Assembly: GCF_042434745.1 (NCBI RefSeq)
Contig: NZ_JBHLSS010000010.1
DNA length: 14,841 nt
DNA from: Azotobacter paspali
GTDB taxonomy: Bacteria; Pseudomonadota; Gammaproteobacteria; Pseudomonadales; Pseudomonadaceae
Reading direction: 5' to 3' (one strand)
Part shown: positions 13,462-14,841 of the stretch, one piece after another
Numbering within the stretch: the first letter of the stretch is position 1
How the letters are laid out: each line of letters begins with the position of its first letter
Program-made: the position numbers and the translations under genes
The notes under the pieces: generated by a model
What the model saw: only the letters and a program-made list of their open reading frames with translations
What the model was told of the DNA's origin: nothing
Databases searched by the model: none

Positions 13462-14349
13462 TCAGATCGATAGCGTTGGCAAAATGACCAGCAGGGCGCT
13501 GACCACGATGAGCAGCAGCCCGAGTTTTTCCCGTTGTGAAACCTGCTCCTTGAGCCAGTGCTGCGACAGCAGGAGGGTGAAGAACACCTCGATCTGGCCC
13601 AGGGTCTTCACTAGTCCGACGTCTTCCAGGTTGACCGCGGTGAACCAGCACAGGGAGGCGACAGAGCTGGACAGGCTGATGCGAAATACCAGCGAGGGGC
13701 GATTCCACAGTTTCACCAGCGTCTGGCGATCGCGCAGGGCCAGCCAGCTAGTCAGCGCCGCAACCTGGATGCTGATGGTCCACACCAGCGCCCAGGCGGC
13801 GGTGTGCATGAAGGGCAGTTGTAGCTGATGGCAGGCATCGCGCACCCATAGGGTGGTCAGGGCGAAGCACAAGCCGCTCGCCAGACCCAAGAGCAGGGTC
13901 GCAAGATCCAGCGAGCCGGGCTCGCCGCGCCCCTTCATCAGCCAGACGGCCCCCGAGCCTACCATTATGCCCAGCCAGCCGACTGGGCCGAGCAGCGCGC
14001 CGAAAAAGACCGAGCCCAGCACCGCAGCCAGCAGGGCCTCGCTCTTGGCCAGGCCGACGCCTGTGGCATAGCTACGGCGCTGGAACAGCAGCACCATGAG
14101 GATGGTGGCGAGGATCTGTGCGAAGGCGGCGGCGGCCACATCGAAGACGAAACGGTTACTGAAGTGTGGCTGTTCAGCAGGGGTGCTGGCATACAGCAAT
14201 GCCAGGTAGAGCACGGCTAGCGGCAAGGCCCAGATGAAGCGGGCCAGGGTTACGCCCAGCGCGTTCACCTCGTGGCTGAGCTGTTTCTGCTGGGCGTTGC
14301 GTAGCGCCTGGGTGAAAGCGGCGAGCAGGGTGAAGGGAATCCAGAGCAT
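13462..14349 (-). CDS. DMT-superfamily (EamA-type) inner-membrane transporter
   Basis: 295 aa from the minus-strand ATG at 14349; the in-frame GTG at 14376 has no ribosome binding site and would add only nine hydrophilic residues. About ten hydrophobic segments are visible in two halves, typical of EamA pairs: LWIPFTLLAAFTQALRN at the start, GLAKSEALLAAVLGSVFFGA in the first half, and VGLVKTLGQIEVFFTLLLSQ followed by LGLLLIVVSALLVILPTL at the end. Each half shows the usual helix ending in a small-residue-rich segment. The substrate is unknown; family members export metabolites or amino acids. It is oriented toward the prophage and divergent from ibpA, so it looks like a resident host gene. 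No regulatory site for it is evident. Confidence 0.88.
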   Translation of the reverse strand: MLWIPFTLLAAFTQALRNAQQKQLSHEVNALGVTLARFIWALPLAVLYLALLYASTPAEQPHFSNRFVFDVAAAAFAQILATILMVLLFQRRSYATGVGLAKSEALLAAVLGSVFFGALLGPVGWLGIMVGSGAVWLMKGRGEPGSLDLATLLLGLASGLCFALTTLWVRDACHQLQLPFMHTAAWALVWTISIQVAALTSWLALRDRQTLVKLWNRPSLVFRISLSSSVASLCWFTAVNLEDVGLVKTLGQIEVFFTLLLSQHWLKEQVSQREKLGLLLIVVSALLVILPTLSI

Positions 14350-14633
14350 TGAGATAGACCCATGTGAGGACGACACAGGGTCTGGCGCATTCGTTCGGGC
14401 GTCAAGCTCGGTGCTTGCGGAGGTGTAGCCCGGTCGGAACAGGGAGCATGTGGGAGGCCGTTGTGATCGACATCTTTCGTTTCACCGTGGTCGGCGGACA
14501 GGCCAGCCTGTTTGTCCGGGGAGTGCTCGTTCGCCGATTCGAAAGTTGCATGCCCGTTTGTCGTCCCTGTTGGAAAGGTACCGGAACCGTGAATTCCGTC
14601 TACCAAATAACTGAAAAATTTTGCTCGCTGCCC
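14350..14633. other. Divergent intergenic region between transporter and ibpA
   Basis: No gene is supported; ORFs on either strand here lack homology-like composition. One hairpin is visible, CGGACA (14495-14500) with TGTCCG (14513-14518), without a T-tract. A promoter for the transporter must lie here or nearby, but I could not pick one out. Confidence 0.5.
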
Positions 14634-14662
14634 CTTGAAGCCTGTTTGTCCATCCCTATTTA
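14634..14662 (+). promoter_or_regulatory. Sigma32 (RpoH) heat-shock promoter of ibpA
   Basis: CTTGAAG at 14634-14640 matches the RpoH -35 (CTTGAAA). CCCTATTT at 14654-14661 resembles the -10 (CCCCATnT), with a 13-nt spacer. The predicted start near 14669 leaves a leader of about 60 nt before the ibpA ATG. Confidence 0.75.
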
Positions 14663-14680
14663 AGAGGTAAGGGACGCCGA

Positions 14681-14729
14681 AGTCGGGTCTCTGACTCAAT
14701 GAACTTGCCGATAATTCGGGAGATTGAAC
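14681..14729 (+). promoter_or_regulatory. ROSE-like RNA thermosensor in the ibpA leader
   Basis: The core hairpin CTTGCCGA (14704-14711), TAAT loop, TCGGGAG (14716-14722) buries the ribosome binding site GGGAG. G14707 is bulged, giving the ROSE hallmark in which a UUGC strand faces the Shine-Dalgarno with an extruded G. A small preceding stem, AGTC (14681-14684) with GACT (14693-14696), gives the two-hairpin form known from Pseudomonas ibpA leaders. Heating should melt the weak helix and open translation. Confidence 0.75.
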
Positions 14730-14841
14730 ATGGCTACTTTCACTATGGCTCCGTTGTTTCGCCAATCCATTGGTTTCGATCGTTTCAACGATCTGTTCGA
14801 GGCGGCACTGCGCAATGAAAGCGGGAGCACTTATCCGCCCT
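14730..14841 (+). CDS. ibpA: Small heat-shock protein IbpA (N-terminal part, cut by window end)
   Basis: The first 37 codons are present. The protein begins MATFTMAPLFRQSIGFDRF and continues NDLFEAALRNESGSTYPP, which reads like the N-terminus of Pseudomonas-type IbpA of the Hsp20/alpha-crystallin family. The alpha-crystallin domain itself lies beyond the window. IbpA binds unfolding proteins in the cytoplasm and holds them for the DnaK and ClpB systems. The start is fixed by GGGAG 7 nt upstream. A sigma32-type promoter and a ROSE-like leader give transcriptional and translational heat control. It is transcribed away from the transporter and appears to be a host gene unrelated to the prophage. 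Confidence 0.9.
   Translation, partial: MATFTMAPLFRQSIGFDRFNDLFEAALRNESGSTYPP

Noticed and set aside
14495..14518. CGGACA/TGTCCG hairpin as a terminator
   Set aside because: It has no T-tract on either side and no gene end next to it.
14265..14765. 166-codon minus-strand ORF overlapping the transporter start and the ibpA leader
   Set aside because: It runs antisense to ibpA and its thermosensor and conflicts with the transporter frame.

Overview
The window looks like a high-GC gammaproteobacterial chromosome, most likely a Pseudomonas or Azotobacter relative. The clearest taxonomic hint is the N-terminus of an IbpA-type small heat-shock protein at the right edge, which reads like the Pseudomonadaceae protein. 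Its leader, a sigma32-type promoter followed by a ROSE-type thermosensor hairpin, points the same way. The species assignment is inference.

Layout. (1) 1-1036: a hairpin-bearing intergenic repeat, then a small lipoprotein gene with its own strong terminator; it resembles a moron or cargo gene. (2) 1088-10134: a prophage tail module on the + strand with start and stop codons overlapping or abutting at most junctions. It holds a 1505-aa tape-measure-like protein with four near-identical 222-bp tandem repeats, a 296-aa tail protein, a 220-aa fibre-base protein, a 147-aa adhesin-like protein, a DUF4376 protein, a broken phospholipase-A2-like fragment, a near-palindromic MITE-like element, a frameshifted remnant of a second fibre-base gene, a 394-aa six-Asp-box beta-propeller protein and a 101-aa phage protein. 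(3) 10153-10178: a terminator, followed within a few bases by a roughly 1.86-kb group II intron whose reverse transcriptase/maturase is cut by one in-frame TGA. (4) 12054-13039: a lysis pair, a lambda R-type endolysin and a three-TM-type holin. (5) 13040-13461: no recognisable gene, probably the prophage/host boundary. (6) 13462-14841: host-like genes, a DMT/EamA transporter (minus strand) and the start of ibpA (plus strand).

How it works together. The tail genes would build a long flexible tail whose length is set by the tape measure, tipped by carbohydrate-binding proteins. Two alternative adhesins, a short one with a CBM5/12-like motif and a propeller, each follow a copy of the same fibre-base 3' end and the same embedded ribosome binding site. 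This suggests modular exchange of receptor-binding genes. The intron sits between the tail operon terminator and the endolysin ribosome binding site, so tail and lysis expression are uncoupled. No portal, terminase, capsid or integrase gene is visible here, so this is either the right-hand part of a larger prophage or a remnant.
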